DNA of 64,000 bases from Aliishimia ponticola (GCF_004803475.1 NZ_SRKY01000003.1:124001-188000), one strand, 5' to 3'; shown: positions 1 through 8,607, counted from the stretch's first letter. Notes: generated by a model from the letters alone, not told the origin. Numbers and translations are program-made.

Positions 1-1
1 G

Positions 2-490
2 ATGGTGTTCCAACAGTTCAATCTGTGGTCCCATCTGACGATCCTGCAAAACGTGATGGAAGCGCCCTGCACCGTTCTGGGACGCGACCGGGCAGAGGTC
101 GAAGCGTCGGCGCGCGCCTATCTCGACAAGGTCGGGATTGGCGACAAGTGCGATGTCTATCCGGCGCAGCTGTCTGGCGGTCAACAGCAGCGGGCGGCCA
201 TCGCGCGGGCGCTGTGCATGGAACCCGAAGCGTTGCTGTTCGACGAGCCGACCTCGGCGCTGGACCCGGAACTGGAACAGGAAGTCGTCAAGGTCATCAA
301 GGATCTTGCCGCCGAAGGGCGCACCATGATTATCGTCACGCATGACATGAAGCTGGCAGCGGACCTGTCAGACCATGTCGTGTTTCTTCATCAGGGGTTG
401 ATCGAAGAAGAAGGCCCGCCAGAGCGCCTTTTCGGCAACCCCCAATCCGAAAGGCTGCGCGGTTTCTTGTCCGCGACACATGCAGCCTGA
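2..490 (+). CDS. Amino acid ABC transporter ATP-binding protein, 5'-truncated by window edge
   Basis: This is the ATPase subunit of a polar amino acid-type ABC importer; it hydrolyses ATP on the cytoplasmic face to drive uptake. Visible are the Q-loop (VFQQFNLW) at the very start, the ABC signature LSGGQQQR, Walker B LLFDEPTSALDP and the H-loop IIVTHD. The Walker A half, about 80 residues, lies upstream of the window, so the true start cannot be seen. It is followed 28 bases later by the periplasmic binding-protein gene, and two permeases of the same importer class lie at 3.4-5.1 kb. Substrate is not shown by the sequence; the downstream gamma-glutamylation genes suggest an amine or amino acid. 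Confidence 0.93.
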   Translation: MVFQQFNLWSHLTILQNVMEAPCTVLGRDRAEVEASARAYLDKVGIGDKCDVYPAQLSGGQQQRAAIARALCMEPEALLFDEPTSALDPELEQEVVKVIKDLAAEGRTMIIVTHDMKLAADLSDHVVFLHQGLIEEEGPPERLFGNPQSERLRGFLSATHAA

Positions 491-518
491 TCATAACCAA
501 CAGACGGGAGTACGTCAT

Positions 519-1253
519 ATGAAACACTTGATCCTGACCACTGCGGCGCTGGCATTGTCCGCCGGGTTCGCCTTGGCCGATGGCCACGGAAAAACCGTGC
601 GCATGGGCACCGAGGGCGCGTATGCCCCCTATAACTTCATCAACGACGCGGGTGAGATCGACGGGTTCGAGCGCGAGCTTGGCGACGAGATGTGCAAGCG
701 CGCCGAGCTGACTTGCGAGTGGGTCAAGAACGACTGGGATTCGATCATCCCGAACCTTGTGGGTGGCAACTACGACACCATCATGGCCGGCATGTCGATC
801 ACCGACGAGCGCGACGAAGTGATTGATTTCACGCAAGATTACTATCCGCCGACCGCATCGACCTATGTTGCGACATCTGAAGGTGTCGATCTGGAAGGCG
901 GCGTCATCGCGGCGCAAACCGCCACGATCCAGGCCGGTTACGTGGCCGAAAGCGGCGCAACACTGGTTGAGTTCGCAACGCCGGAAGAAACCGTTGCTGC
1001 CGTGCGCAATGGCGAAGCGGATGCCGTATTCGCCGACCGCGACTACCTTGTGCCGCTGGTCGAGGAATCGGGCGGTGAGCTGATGTTCGTGGGCGACGAC
1101 GTTCCGCTGGGCGGAGGCGTTGGCATGGGCCTTCGTGAATCCGACACCGATCTGAAAACAAAGTTCGATGCGGCGATCACGTCCATGAAGGAAGACGGCA
1201 CGCTGAACGCGATGCTCGACAAGTGGTTCGGCGAAGGCACCGGCACGTACTGA
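519..1253 (+). CDS. Periplasmic amino acid/polar solute-binding protein of ABC importer
   Basis: A 244-residue family 3 solute-binding protein that captures the ligand in the periplasm and hands it to the permeases. I chose the ATG at 519 because it begins a clear signal peptide (MKHLILTTAALALSAGFALA, cleavage near residue 20); an upstream in-frame ATG at 480 would put 13 hydrophilic residues before it. The mature protein shows typical family segments: RMGTEGAYAPYNFIN near the start, GFERELGDEMC, and an ending with a WFGEGTGTY-like tail. It sits directly after the ATPase gene and is followed by a strong hairpin, which fits the usual higher expression of binding proteins. Ligand identity is inferred only from context. 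Confidence 0.92.
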   Translation: MKHLILTTAALALSAGFALADGHGKTVRMGTEGAYAPYNFINDAGEIDGFERELGDEMCKRAELTCEWVKNDWDSIIPNLVGGNYDTIMAGMSITDERDEVIDFTQDYYPPTASTYVATSEGVDLEGGVIAAQTATIQAGYVAESGATLVEFATPEETVAAVRNGEADAVFADRDYLVPLVEESGGELMFVGDDVPLGGGVGMGLRESDTDLKTKFDAAITSMKEDGTLNAMLDKWFGEGTGTY

Positions 1254-1264
1254 TCCAACACGTG

Positions 1265-1284
1265 GGGTAGGCGCAAGCCTACCC
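1265..1284. repeat. Strong hairpin after the binding-protein gene (REP-like)
   Basis: GGGTAGGC-GCAA-GCCTACCC forms a perfect 8-bp stem with a GCAA tetraloop, 11 bases after the stop of the binding-protein gene. There is no T-run, so it looks more like a transcript 3'-end stabiliser or processing site than a classic terminator. On the opposite strand it begins TGTAGGGTAGGC, resembling the bufA-bufB hairpin at 22682 (TGTAGGGTGCGC). Confidence 0.7.
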
Positions 1285-1345
1285 TACACCCCTTCCCGGC
1301 CCTTGCCCCATCGGGGCGTGCCGGGCTTTCAGGTTTCCCCCGCAC

Positions 1346-1627
1346 ATGCAGATCATCATCCCCGGATACGCCGTTCTGGCCAAGGTTCTGCGCCCGGACG
1401 GTCATGCGGAGGGGCCTGGTTATTTCTGTGCGTTCGCGGTGCGGGCGGTGTCCCAATCCGAAGCGGAACAGCGCGTGCAGACGGAACTTGCCGCCGCCCC
1501 CGATACGGCCAGCGTCAGCATCGAAGACACCCGCGCCTTGGTGCCGGGCGAAATCCCTGACACGGTCGACTTCCAAGCCTTGGGCGCGCGTATCCCCATT
1601 CAGGCCGGTCCATCGGACGGCGGCTGA
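1346..1627 (+). CDS. Hypothetical protein, 93 aa
   Basis: I do not recognise this protein. It is 93 residues, starts MQIIIPGYAVLAKV, has no signal peptide or membrane segment, and has a mixed alpha/beta-looking composition with an acidic centre (VQTELAAAPDTASVSIEDTRALVPGEIP). Codon use matches the neighbours. It lies 92 bases after the ABC binding-protein gene, beyond the hairpin, and converges on the RTX gene with only 23 bases between stops. Whether it is co-transcribed with the importer is unclear. No function is proposed. Confidence 0.6.
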   Translation: MQIIIPGYAVLAKVLRPDGHAEGPGYFCAFAVRAVSQSEAEQRVQTELAAAPDTASVSIEDTRALVPGEIPDTVDFQALGARIPIQAGPSDGG

Positions 1628-1650
1628 CGTTTTCGCATCAACGGCAGCGC

Positions 1651-3183
1651 TTAGAACAAGAAGCTGTCATCCACGAAAAAATCGCGCCATTCCACCGTAT
1701 CCTCCACTTCGACGAGCAAACGCTCATTCGTGGCATCGACCTTCAGCGTGAAGAAGCGGTTGCCGTCCAATTCTGTCATCCAGCATTTCAGATCGTCGCG
1801 GCTGCCGACCCCCGCAAAGCCCCGCAGGTCGATCACGTCCTGACCGATTGCGAAATCCTCGATCACGTCGATCAGCAGGGACCGCTCCTGCCATTCGCCG
1901 GACAAATCCCCCCAGCGGATCAGATCGCCGGTGTCGAAGACGAACACATCCGCGCCGCGCCCGCCATGGGCGCTATCCCGCCCGGTTCCGCCTTGCAGGA
2001 TATCCGCGCCCGATCCGCCGCTGAGCATGTCATCGCCTTCGCTTCCGAACAGCCGATCGATGCCGTTTTGCCCATATAGCGCATCATCCCCGCCATCGCC
2101 GCGCAGCACGTCGTCATGGCGACCGCCGTACAAAATGTCAGCCCCGCCCTGACCGTAAAGGTAATCGTCCCCCGCGCCGCCATGGACCCGGTCATCGCCG
2201 CTGCCCCCATCGACGCGGTCCGCGCCATCGTCGCCATACAGGGTATCCGCCCCGGCATTGCCATAGAGACGGTCATTGCCCGCCCCGCCAGAGACCTCAT
2301 CGGCCCCGTCGCCGCCATAGGCCCGGTCATCGCCCGCGTTGCCCTCCAACACATCCGCGCCGCCGTCGCCGTAAAGATCGTCATGCCCGCTGCCGCCCCA
2401 GACATGGTCATCGCCCGCCCAGGCGCGCACCACATCATCATTGAGCCCTGCGGCGATCAGGTCGTCCTGGGCCGTTCCGGTAATTTGCTGCGCCACATCG
2501 GCTGCATCCTGATCGGTGTCGTTTATCCGCACGCCCCCGGCCCCCGGTGTCATGCCCGCTGGCACATAGTTTTGCGGATCGGTGAAGGGAATGTCTTCCA
2601 ACGCGTCCCAGTCGATGGGCTGGGTCAGGAAATGTGCCTCTTGCGCGCCGCCATTTGCGCCGCCTGTGCCATCCATATCGACCCGCGCGCCTTCCAGCGC
2701 ATAGAACACCCGCCCCGCGGCGGTGGTGATCAGCAACCACTGTTGAGGATCGGCATCGGGATCGTCGAAATCGCCGTTATAAGCGACCAGCCGGACATTG
2801 CCCGGCAAATCGGTCAGGTCGATATCCGCACCGTCGATCTGAATCCTGTCTTCGGAGGCGTTGAAATCTTCGATCCGGCCGACAACCGTGCCCTGCACCT
2901 CGTCGAGATCGGTAAAGTTGAAGCGGTCCGCGCCCGCCTCTCCGCGCACGTGATGGCCGTGGGAAATGGTCCGGTAAATCCCGTCCGTATCGGTGAAGTC
3001 GTGGATGTCGTGAAAGCCAAGGTTGAGAAGGTCGTCGCCCGCCCCTGCCCATGCGTGGATCTGGCCCCACCATTTGGTCGCCGTCAGGTCCAGCCTATCG
3101 TCACCCGCAAAGGAAAACACACCGCGATTGCCAAGTGCAGTCATCACATTGTCGGCGGGCGTGCCATAATCCTTCGGAGCCAT
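1651..3183 (-). CDS. RTX (hemolysin-type calcium-binding repeat) secreted protein
   Basis: A 510-residue protein carrying a long run of GGxGxDxLx nonapeptide repeats over about residues 225-385 (for example GGSGHDDLYGD, GGAGNDRLYGN, GGAGDDYLYGQ). Such repeats bind calcium as a parallel beta-roll once outside the cell. There is no N-terminal signal peptide; the protein ends in DDSFLF, a hydrophobic C-terminus typical of type I secretion substrates. The N-terminal 220 residues also look beta-rich but show no enzyme motif I know. Start ATG at 3183 is preceded by AAAGG at 8 bases; a TTG two codons upstream is less likely. It is antisense within the ABC importer locus, and no type I exporter genes are adjacent. 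Confidence 0.9.
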   Translation of the reverse strand: MAPKDYGTPADNVMTALGNRGVFSFAGDDRLDLTATKWWGQIHAWAGAGDDLLNLGFHDIHDFTDTDGIYRTISHGHHVRGEAGADRFNFTDLDEVQGTVVGRIEDFNASEDRIQIDGADIDLTDLPGNVRLVAYNGDFDDPDADPQQWLLITTAAGRVFYALEGARVDMDGTGGANGGAQEAHFLTQPIDWDALEDIPFTDPQNYVPAGMTPGAGGVRINDTDQDAADVAQQITGTAQDDLIAAGLNDDVVRAWAGDDHVWGGSGHDDLYGDGGADVLEGNAGDDRAYGGDGADEVSGGAGNDRLYGNAGADTLYGDDGADRVDGGSGDDRVHGGAGDDYLYGQGGADILYGGRHDDVLRGDGGDDALYGQNGIDRLFGSEGDDMLSGGSGADILQGGTGRDSAHGGRGADVFVFDTGDLIRWGDLSGEWQERSLLIDVIEDFAIGQDVIDLRGFAGVGSRDDLKCWMTELDGNRFFTLKVDATNERLLVEVEDTVEWRDFFVDDSFLF

Positions 3184-3426
3184 TCGCAAAGCCTTTCTGC
3201 TGCGTTGCGGATACGGCCCGGTTTCACCGCGCGCGCCGCAGGGTCAGGCTACGGGGCGCGGCTGAATCGGACAACCATAGGTGCAAAAATTTGCATTTCT
3301 TTCCGTCATTCGCGCTTTCCTGACGTGTCAAAGGCAAACCGCTCTGGTCACTGGCCGAAACTTTCGGATAAATTAACGAAATCGCGCGATCCGGCGCGTT
3401 GCCAGCCACTGAACCGGGACACCACC

Positions 3427-4314
3427 ATCTATAATTATTGCTCCGATCCCGATGCGCTTGAGGGTGTCAAATGGCTGAGTTGCTATTTGACCACCGGCGT
3501 GCATTTCCAGTTCTACAACGCCTTCGTGAAGGTGCTGTTGCTTCTGGCCGTCACCGCGCCTGTGGCGTTGTCTTTCGGCTTTGCCGGGGCGACGGCGGCG
3601 CGGTCGCGTTTCCTGCCGCTGTCATGGCTGGGGCGCGGCTATATCGCGGTGGTGCGGGGCGTTCCGGATATCGCGTTCTTCCTGTTCTTCGTGATCGCGC
3701 TGGACCAGATGTTCGAATATGTGCGGCATGTGGCGCTTTGCCCCGACTGGGAAGACCCGATCCGGCAGGGCGCGGATTTCATCGTGTGCCAGCAGGCGAA
3801 ACTGCCGCTAAGTTCTGCCCGAGAATGGGTGCATGAAACTTACGCATTCGCGCTGGCCGTCTTCACCTTTGCCATCGTCTTTGGGGCCTTTGCCGCGAAT
3901 GTGCTGTTCGGCGCGATGCAGGCCGTCCCCCACGCCCAGCTTGAAACCGCCGAAGCCTATGGCATGAGCCCGCGCCAGACCTTCTGGCGGGTGCTGGTGC
4001 CGCAGATGTGGGTATTTGCGCTGCCCGGCCTGTCGAACCTGTGGCAGATCCTGATCAAGGCGACGCCCTTGCTGTTCCTGCTGGGGATCGAGGATGTCGT
4101 CTATTGGGCGCGCGAGCTTGGCAGCACGAAAACCGCACGGTTCTCTGACTACCCGCATGGGGATTGGCGCATGTGGTACTTCCTTGCGCTTCTCGTCTTC
4201 TATCTTGTCATGACATGGGGATCGGAGCGTTTGCTGAACCGGATCGGTGCGCGGCTCTCGTATGGGCAGGCCACGGCGGGCGGTGAGGCGATGCGCAAGG
4301 GGGCGGCGCTGTGA
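3427..4314 (+). CDS. Amino acid ABC transporter permease, first subunit (non-canonical ATC start proposed)
   Basis: An inner-membrane permease of the HisMQ type with several hydrophobic segments and the EAA-loop signature ETAEAYGMSPRQTFWRVLVPQ that contacts the ATPase. Family members as I remember them begin near CSDPDALEGVKWLSCYLTTG, but no ATG, GTG or TTG occurs in frame close to that point. The nearest candidates are an ATC at 3427, which would give a 295-residue product starting (M)YNYCSDPD, or a GTG at 3325, which adds 34 unconserved-looking residues. An ATG at 3471 is out of frame. The reading frame itself is intact to the stop. Its stop overlaps the GTG of the second permease, so the two are translationally coupled. 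Confidence 0.85.
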   Translation: MYNYCSDPDALEGVKWLSCYLTTGVHFQFYNAFVKVLLLLAVTAPVALSFGFAGATAARSRFLPLSWLGRGYIAVVRGVPDIAFFLFFVIALDQMFEYVRHVALCPDWEDPIRQGADFIVCQQAKLPLSSAREWVHETYAFALAVFTFAIVFGAFAANVLFGAMQAVPHAQLETAEAYGMSPRQTFWRVLVPQMWVFALPGLSNLWQILIKATPLLFLLGIEDVVYWARELGSTKTARFSDYPHGDWRMWYFLALLVFYLVMTWGSERLLNRIGARLSYGQATAGGEAMRKGAAL

Positions 4315-5117
4315 GCTGTATCGAAACCATTCAGGCCTATGGGCTGCGGTCGCTCGGGATCGGCGAACGGCTGTTGCCGCGCAGCGACTTTACCTTGTGC
4401 GAACAGTTCACCCTGATCGGGTCCGGCATGATCTGGAACATCTATTTCGGCGTCGTAGCGCTGCTGATCGGGTTCTTCTTCGCCACCGGGCTGGCGCTGG
4501 CCAAAACGTCCCGGAACCGCTGGCTGCGGCTTCCGGCGGATGGGTTCATCTTCTTGTTCCGTGGCTCGCCGCTGTTCATCCAGTTCTTCTTTGCCTATTT
4601 CCTGTTCCTCAGCCTGAAGCGCACAAACGACTTTTTCGATCCTTTCACCGCCGCGTGGCTTGGTGCGACGATCGTACTGTTTTGCAATACCGCCGCCTAT
4701 TCGGCGCAGATTTTCTACGGCGCGCTGCAATCGGTGCCCAAGGGCGATCTGGAGGCCGCGGATGCCTATGGCATGTCAGGCTGGTCGCGGTTTCGCCGGA
4801 TCGTCTGGCCAACCATGCTGCGGCTGGCATGGCCGTCTTATACGAATGAGGCGATCTTCCTGTTCCACGCCACGACGCTGGTGTTCTTTTCCGGCTTTCC
4901 GGCGTGGCAGCAGCGGGGCGACGCGCTTTATTACGCAAGTTACTTCGCGGACAAGACGTTCAACCCGTTCGTGCCCTACCCGATCCTCGCGCTTTATTTC
5001 GTGCTGCTGACACTGTTGGTGATCGGCGGGTTTGGCCTTGTGAACCGGCGTCTGAACCGGCACCTGCCACAAACGGCGCGGCCCCGCTTGCGTTTGCGTC
5101 CGAACCTCATTCGGTAA
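4311..5117 (+). CDS. Amino acid ABC transporter permease, second subunit
   Basis: The partner permease, 268 residues, with a HisMQ-type fold of several membrane segments (for example IYFGVVALLIGFFFATGLAL) and an EAA loop, LEAADAYGMSGWSRFRRIVWP. It starts with GTG inside GTGA, overlapping the previous stop by four bases, which implies tight translational coupling and a heteromeric channel. The next gene begins 49 bases downstream. With the ATPase and binding protein at the start of the window, this completes one importer, although the four genes are split by a hypothetical gene and an antisense RTX gene. Confidence 0.92.
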   Translation: MSCIETIQAYGLRSLGIGERLLPRSDFTLCEQFTLIGSGMIWNIYFGVVALLIGFFFATGLALAKTSRNRWLRLPADGFIFLFRGSPLFIQFFFAYFLFLSLKRTNDFFDPFTAAWLGATIVLFCNTAAYSAQIFYGALQSVPKGDLEAADAYGMSGWSRFRRIVWPTMLRLAWPSYTNEAIFLFHATTLVFFSGFPAWQQRGDALYYASYFADKTFNPFVPYPILALYFVLLTLLVIGGFGLVNRRLNRHLPQTARPRLRLRPNLIR

Positions 5118-5166
5118 TCTTGCCAGCCCGCAAAGCTGGGTGTACGGATTGCGAGCGAGGTATCTA

Positions 5167-5853
5167 ATGAAAATCGGCTTACTGATTACGGGTCACGTTC
5201 CGCAGCAATTGCGAACTGTCTATGGCGATTACGATCGGATTTTTCGGCGCTTTCTGGACGGGAACGATTTCGAATTCCGCGACTTCTTTGTCGTCGACAA
5301 CCACCTTCCTGCCGGGCCAGAGGTCGCCGATGCGTGGCTGATCACCGGCTCGCGCCATGGCGTCTATGAGGACCATCCGTGGATTCCCCCGCTGGAGCGG
5401 CTGATCCGGCAGATCAGGGACAGTGGCAAGCCGCTCGTCGGCATCTGCTTTGGCCATCAGATCATCGCGCAGGCCCTTGGCGGCACGGTCGAGAAATATC
5501 CCGGCGGCTGGGCTGTGGGGCGCACGACATATGACAGTGGCAGCGACGCATTGACGCTGAATGCCTGGCACCAGGATCAGGTCATTGCCCCGCCCCCCGG
5601 GGCCGAGGTCATCGCGTCCAACGACTTCTGCCCCTTCGCTGGACTGCGCTATGGCGACACCGTGCTGACCTATCAGGCGCACCCGGAATTCACGACCGAT
5701 TATGCCCGCGACCTTGCCGAGATACGCGGCCCCACCGTTCTGGATGACGAGACGCTGCAGCGCTCTCTGGCCTCGCTTGAGGGGCCGAATGACAATGACG
5801 CCATCGCCGCGAAGATCGCCGCGTTTCTCTCTGGCGCGAAGGTGACAGCATGA
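5167..5853 (+). CDS. Class I glutamine amidotransferase-like hydrolase (PuuD-type role proposed)
   Basis: A 228-residue class I glutamine amidotransferase domain. The nucleophile elbow GICFGHQI (Cys near residue 97) and the HPEF histidine-glutamate pair near the C-terminal third are present, so the catalytic triad is complete. Start ATG at 5167 has GAGG seven bases upstream; an upstream ATG at 5140 lacks one. Its stop overlaps the start of the glutamine synthetase-like gene by four bases (ATGA). In this context the likely substrate is a gamma-glutamyl amide, as for PuuD acting on gamma-glutamyl-GABA. Sequence type is closer to GMP-synthase-like amidotransferases than to E. coli PuuD, so the exact role is inferred. 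Confidence 0.82.
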   Translation: MKIGLLITGHVPQQLRTVYGDYDRIFRRFLDGNDFEFRDFFVVDNHLPAGPEVADAWLITGSRHGVYEDHPWIPPLERLIRQIRDSGKPLVGICFGHQIIAQALGGTVEKYPGGWAVGRTTYDSGSDALTLNAWHQDQVIAPPPGAEVIASNDFCPFAGLRYGDTVLTYQAHPEFTTDYARDLAEIRGPTVLDDETLQRSLASLEGPNDNDAIAAKIAAFLSGAKVTA

Positions 5854-7211
5854 CAACCGATTGGATGGCCGACCTGCCGGAGAACGCCCGCGCGTATCTG
5901 GAAGGGCGCAAGCTGGACGAAGTGGAATGCGTCATCGCGGACCTGCCCGGCATCGCCCGGGGCAAAGCGGTTCCGGCCTCGAAATTTGCGCGGCAGTCGA
6001 AATTCCACCTGCCCGACTCGATCTTCTATCAGACCATCACGGGCGATTGGGGAGAGGCCGCCGGGGCCGAGGGCTTCATCGAACGAGACATGGTGTTGAT
6101 CCCCGACATGAGCACCGCAACCGCCGCGCCCTGGACGGCGGACTGGACGCTTCAGGTGATCCATGACGCCTTTGACCGGCATGGCGAACCAGTCCCCTTT
6201 GCGCCGCGCAATGTGCTGCGCCGCGTGGTCCAGCAGTATCACGAGATGGGTCTAAAACCCGTGGTCGCGCCGGAGATGGAATTCTTCCTGATCGCGCGCA
6301 ACCTTGACCCCGCCCGCGATATCGAACCGATGACCGGACGCTCTGGCCGGCCTGCGGCAGCGCGTCAGGCCTATTCGATGACGGCGGTGGATGAATTCGG
6401 CCCGGTGATCGACGACATCTATGATTTTGCCGAAGCGCAAGGGTCAGAGATCGACGGGATCACCCAAGAAGGCGGCGCGGGCCAGTTGGAAATCAACCTG
6501 CGCCACGGTGACCCGATCAAGCTGGCGGATGAGGTGTTCAACTTCAAACGCCTGATCCGCGAGGCCGCGCTGCGGCACAATTGTTTTGCCACATTCATGG
6601 CCAAACCCATCGCGGATGAGCCGGGATCGGCCATGCATATCCATCATTCGGTGCTGGATCTGGAAACCGGGCAGAACATCTTTTCCGGTCCGCAAGGGGG
6701 CGAAACGGATGCGTTCTTCCATTTCATCGCCGGGCTGCAATATCACATGCCCGCCGCGCTCGCGATGCAGGCGCCTTATGTGAACAGCTATCGCCGCTTC
6801 GTTCGGGACCATGCCGCCCCGATCAATCTGGAATGGGGCCGCGACAACCGCACGACTGGCATTCGCATCCCGCTGGCAGAGCCGGATGCGCGGCGCGTGG
6901 AAAACCGCATCGCCGGGATGGATTGCAACCCTTATCTGGGGATTGCGGCCTCTCTCGCCTGCGGTCTTCTGGGCCTGAAAGAGGAACGTCGCCCGCATCG
7001 GCAGTTCCGCGGTGACGCCTATGAGGGCGAAGGCGATATCCCGCGCGTTCTGGGCGAGGCGCTGACTCAGTTCGAAGACAGCACCGCCCTGCACGAGGTG
7101 ATCGGGCCGGAGTTCGCACGGGTCTATTCCATCGTGAAACGCGCCGAGTACGAAGAATTCCTGTCGGTGATTTCCCCTTGGGAACGCGAGCACCTGCTGT
7201 TGAACGTGTGA
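5850..7211 (+). CDS. Glutamine synthetase-family gamma-glutamylamine ligase (PuuA-like)
   Basis: A 453-residue glutamine synthetase-fold enzyme that would join glutamate to an amine using ATP. Family metal and substrate motifs are visible: APEMEFFLIA, GAGQLEINLRHGDP, GSAMHIHHSV, NRTTGIRIP and RRVENRIAG. The length fits the gamma-glutamylpolyamine synthetase branch rather than the nitrogen-assimilating GlnA, which is slightly longer and carries an adenylylation loop. It sits between an amidotransferase (4-base overlap) and a FAD oxidoreductase (9-base gap). That trio matches the E. coli putrescine pathway in kind: glutamylation, oxidation, release. The amine accepted here cannot be read from sequence. 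Confidence 0.86.
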   Translation: MTTDWMADLPENARAYLEGRKLDEVECVIADLPGIARGKAVPASKFARQSKFHLPDSIFYQTITGDWGEAAGAEGFIERDMVLIPDMSTATAAPWTADWTLQVIHDAFDRHGEPVPFAPRNVLRRVVQQYHEMGLKPVVAPEMEFFLIARNLDPARDIEPMTGRSGRPAAARQAYSMTAVDEFGPVIDDIYDFAEAQGSEIDGITQEGGAGQLEINLRHGDPIKLADEVFNFKRLIREAALRHNCFATFMAKPIADEPGSAMHIHHSVLDLETGQNIFSGPQGGETDAFFHFIAGLQYHMPAALAMQAPYVNSYRRFVRDHAAPINLEWGRDNRTTGIRIPLAEPDARRVENRIAGMDCNPYLGIAASLACGLLGLKEERRPHRQFRGDAYEGEGDIPRVLGEALTQFEDSTALHEVIGPEFARVYSIVKRAEYEEFLSVISPWEREHLLLNV

Positions 7212-7220
7212 GGTTGCCGG

Positions 7221-8522
7221 ATGAAGTTGCTGTATGCCAATGACCGCAAGGGAAGCTACCCGGAGAGTTGGTATGCTGCGACGACTGCGCAACTGCCGCC
7301 CTTCGCTTCGCTGAAAGGTGAACAGCGCTGCGATGTCTGCGTGATTGGCGCGGGCTATACCGGCCTTTCCGCCGCGCTCCATCTTGCCGAAGCCGGGCGC
7401 GACGTGATCCTGATCGACGCGCAACGCGTTGGCTTTGGCGCATCTGGGCGCAATGGCGGGCAGTTGGGATCGGGGCAGCGGCAGGATCAGAAGACGCTGG
7501 AAAAGATGCTGGGCCGCGGCATGGCGGTGAAGCTGTGGCATCTGGGCGAAGAGGCGAAGGGGTTGGTCAAATCCCTGATCGACCGGCACGGCATCGACTG
7601 TCATCTGCGGCCCGGTGTGGCATGGACCGCCACCCGCCAGTCAGAGGTCGATGATCTACACGCCTATGCCGATTTCATGGCCCGCCAATACGACTACAAG
7701 ATCGAAGCCTTCGGCGCGCAGGCCTTTCGCGATATCTGCCCCTCGCCGGAGTATCACGGCGGCATTCTGGATATGGACGCAGGGCATCTGCACCCGCTGG
7801 CCTATGCGCTTGGTCTGGCGCGCGCAGCGCAGGCGGCAGGTGTGCGCATCTTTGAACAGACCGAAGCGCATCATATCGAACAGACCTCCCCCGCGACCAT
7901 CCGCACCGGCCAAGGCCGGATCAGCGCCGATCATGTGATCCTCGCCACTAATGGCTATTCTCAGGGTCTGGCCCGCCCGGTCGCACGCAATGTCATGCCG
8001 ATCAACAACTTCATCGCCGCGACCGAACCTTTGGGTACGCGCGTCGAAGAGGTGCTGCGGCGCGACATCGCGGTGTCCGATGATCGCTTCGTCATCAATT
8101 ACTTCCGCCTGTCCCATGACGGGCGCCTGTTGTTCGGAGGCGGCGAATCCTATGGCTATCGCTTCCCGTCGGATATCGCCGCCGTGGTGCGCAAACCCAT
8201 GCTGGAAATATTCCCCAGCCTGAAGGATGTCGGCATCGACTATGCCTGGGGGGGAACATTGGCGATCACCGTCAAACGCCTTCCATTCCTTGCGCGCGTC
8301 GCGCCCAACGTGTTGTCCGCCTCCGGGTATTCTGGCCATGGGGTCGGCTCTGCCACCCATGCGGGCTGGTTGATGGCCAAGGCGATCGAGGGCGATGGCG
8401 ACGGGTTCGATACGCTCGGCGCGATCCCCTCCACCGCTTTTCCCGGCGGCCCGGCCTTCAAGTCGCCCCTGCTTGCCATGGCGATGAGCTGGTACGCCCT
8501 GCGCGACAGGCTCGGCATCTAA
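7221..8522 (+). CDS. FAD-dependent oxidoreductase (PuuB-like gamma-glutamylamine oxidase)
   Basis: A 433-residue DAO-type flavoprotein. The N-terminal ADP-binding fold (CDVCVIGAGYTGLSAALHLAE, residues about 36-56) is followed by the acidic ribose-binding end LIDAQ, then the GASGRNGG motif common to PuuB/OrdL enzymes. Near the C-terminus, SGYSGHGVG provides the second flavin contact. In the pathway it would oxidise the gamma-glutamylated amine to an aldehyde with release of ammonia. It follows the PuuA-like ligase closely and is the last gene of the cluster; a group of small hairpins follows. No aldehyde dehydrogenase for the next step is in this stretch, although betB at 62 kb is a distant aldehyde dehydrogenase. 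Confidence 0.86.
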   Translation: MKLLYANDRKGSYPESWYAATTAQLPPFASLKGEQRCDVCVIGAGYTGLSAALHLAEAGRDVILIDAQRVGFGASGRNGGQLGSGQRQDQKTLEKMLGRGMAVKLWHLGEEAKGLVKSLIDRHGIDCHLRPGVAWTATRQSEVDDLHAYADFMARQYDYKIEAFGAQAFRDICPSPEYHGGILDMDAGHLHPLAYALGLARAAQAAGVRIFEQTEAHHIEQTSPATIRTGQGRISADHVILATNGYSQGLARPVARNVMPINNFIAATEPLGTRVEEVLRRDIAVSDDRFVINYFRLSHDGRLLFGGGESYGYRFPSDIAAVVRKPMLEIFPSLKDVGIDYAWGGTLAITVKRLPFLARVAPNVLSASGYSGHGVGSATHAGWLMAKAIEGDGDGFDTLGAIPSTAFPGGPAFKSPLLAMAMSWYALRDRLGI

Positions 8523-8550
8523 GCCCTACCCTGCCCCTAAACCGACGCAG

Positions 8551-8607
8551 CCCGTATCGGGGCGGCTGGCCCGTTACGGGCCTGCAACGGGCGGCTGTTT
8601 TCCGCCC
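8551..8607. repeat. Three adjacent small hairpins after the amine-catabolism genes
   Basis: CCCG-TAT-CGGG (8551-8560), GGCCCG-TTA-CGGGCC (8568-8582) and GGGCGG-CTGTTTT-CCGCCC (8589-8607) lie in the 160-base gap before the DegT gene. None has a clear T-run. They probably mark the 3' end of the upstream transcript. Confidence 0.45.

Noticed and set aside
2116-3426. Long plus-strand reading frame running from 2116 into the first permease
   Set aside because: The part before about 3325 is the complement of the RTX gene, whose repeats are unmistakable on the minus strand; only the 3' portion is the permease.
3471-3836. Plus-strand frame starting ATG GCT GAG at 3471
   Set aside because: It is out of frame with the conserved permease and encodes an Arg/Gly-rich shadow sequence.
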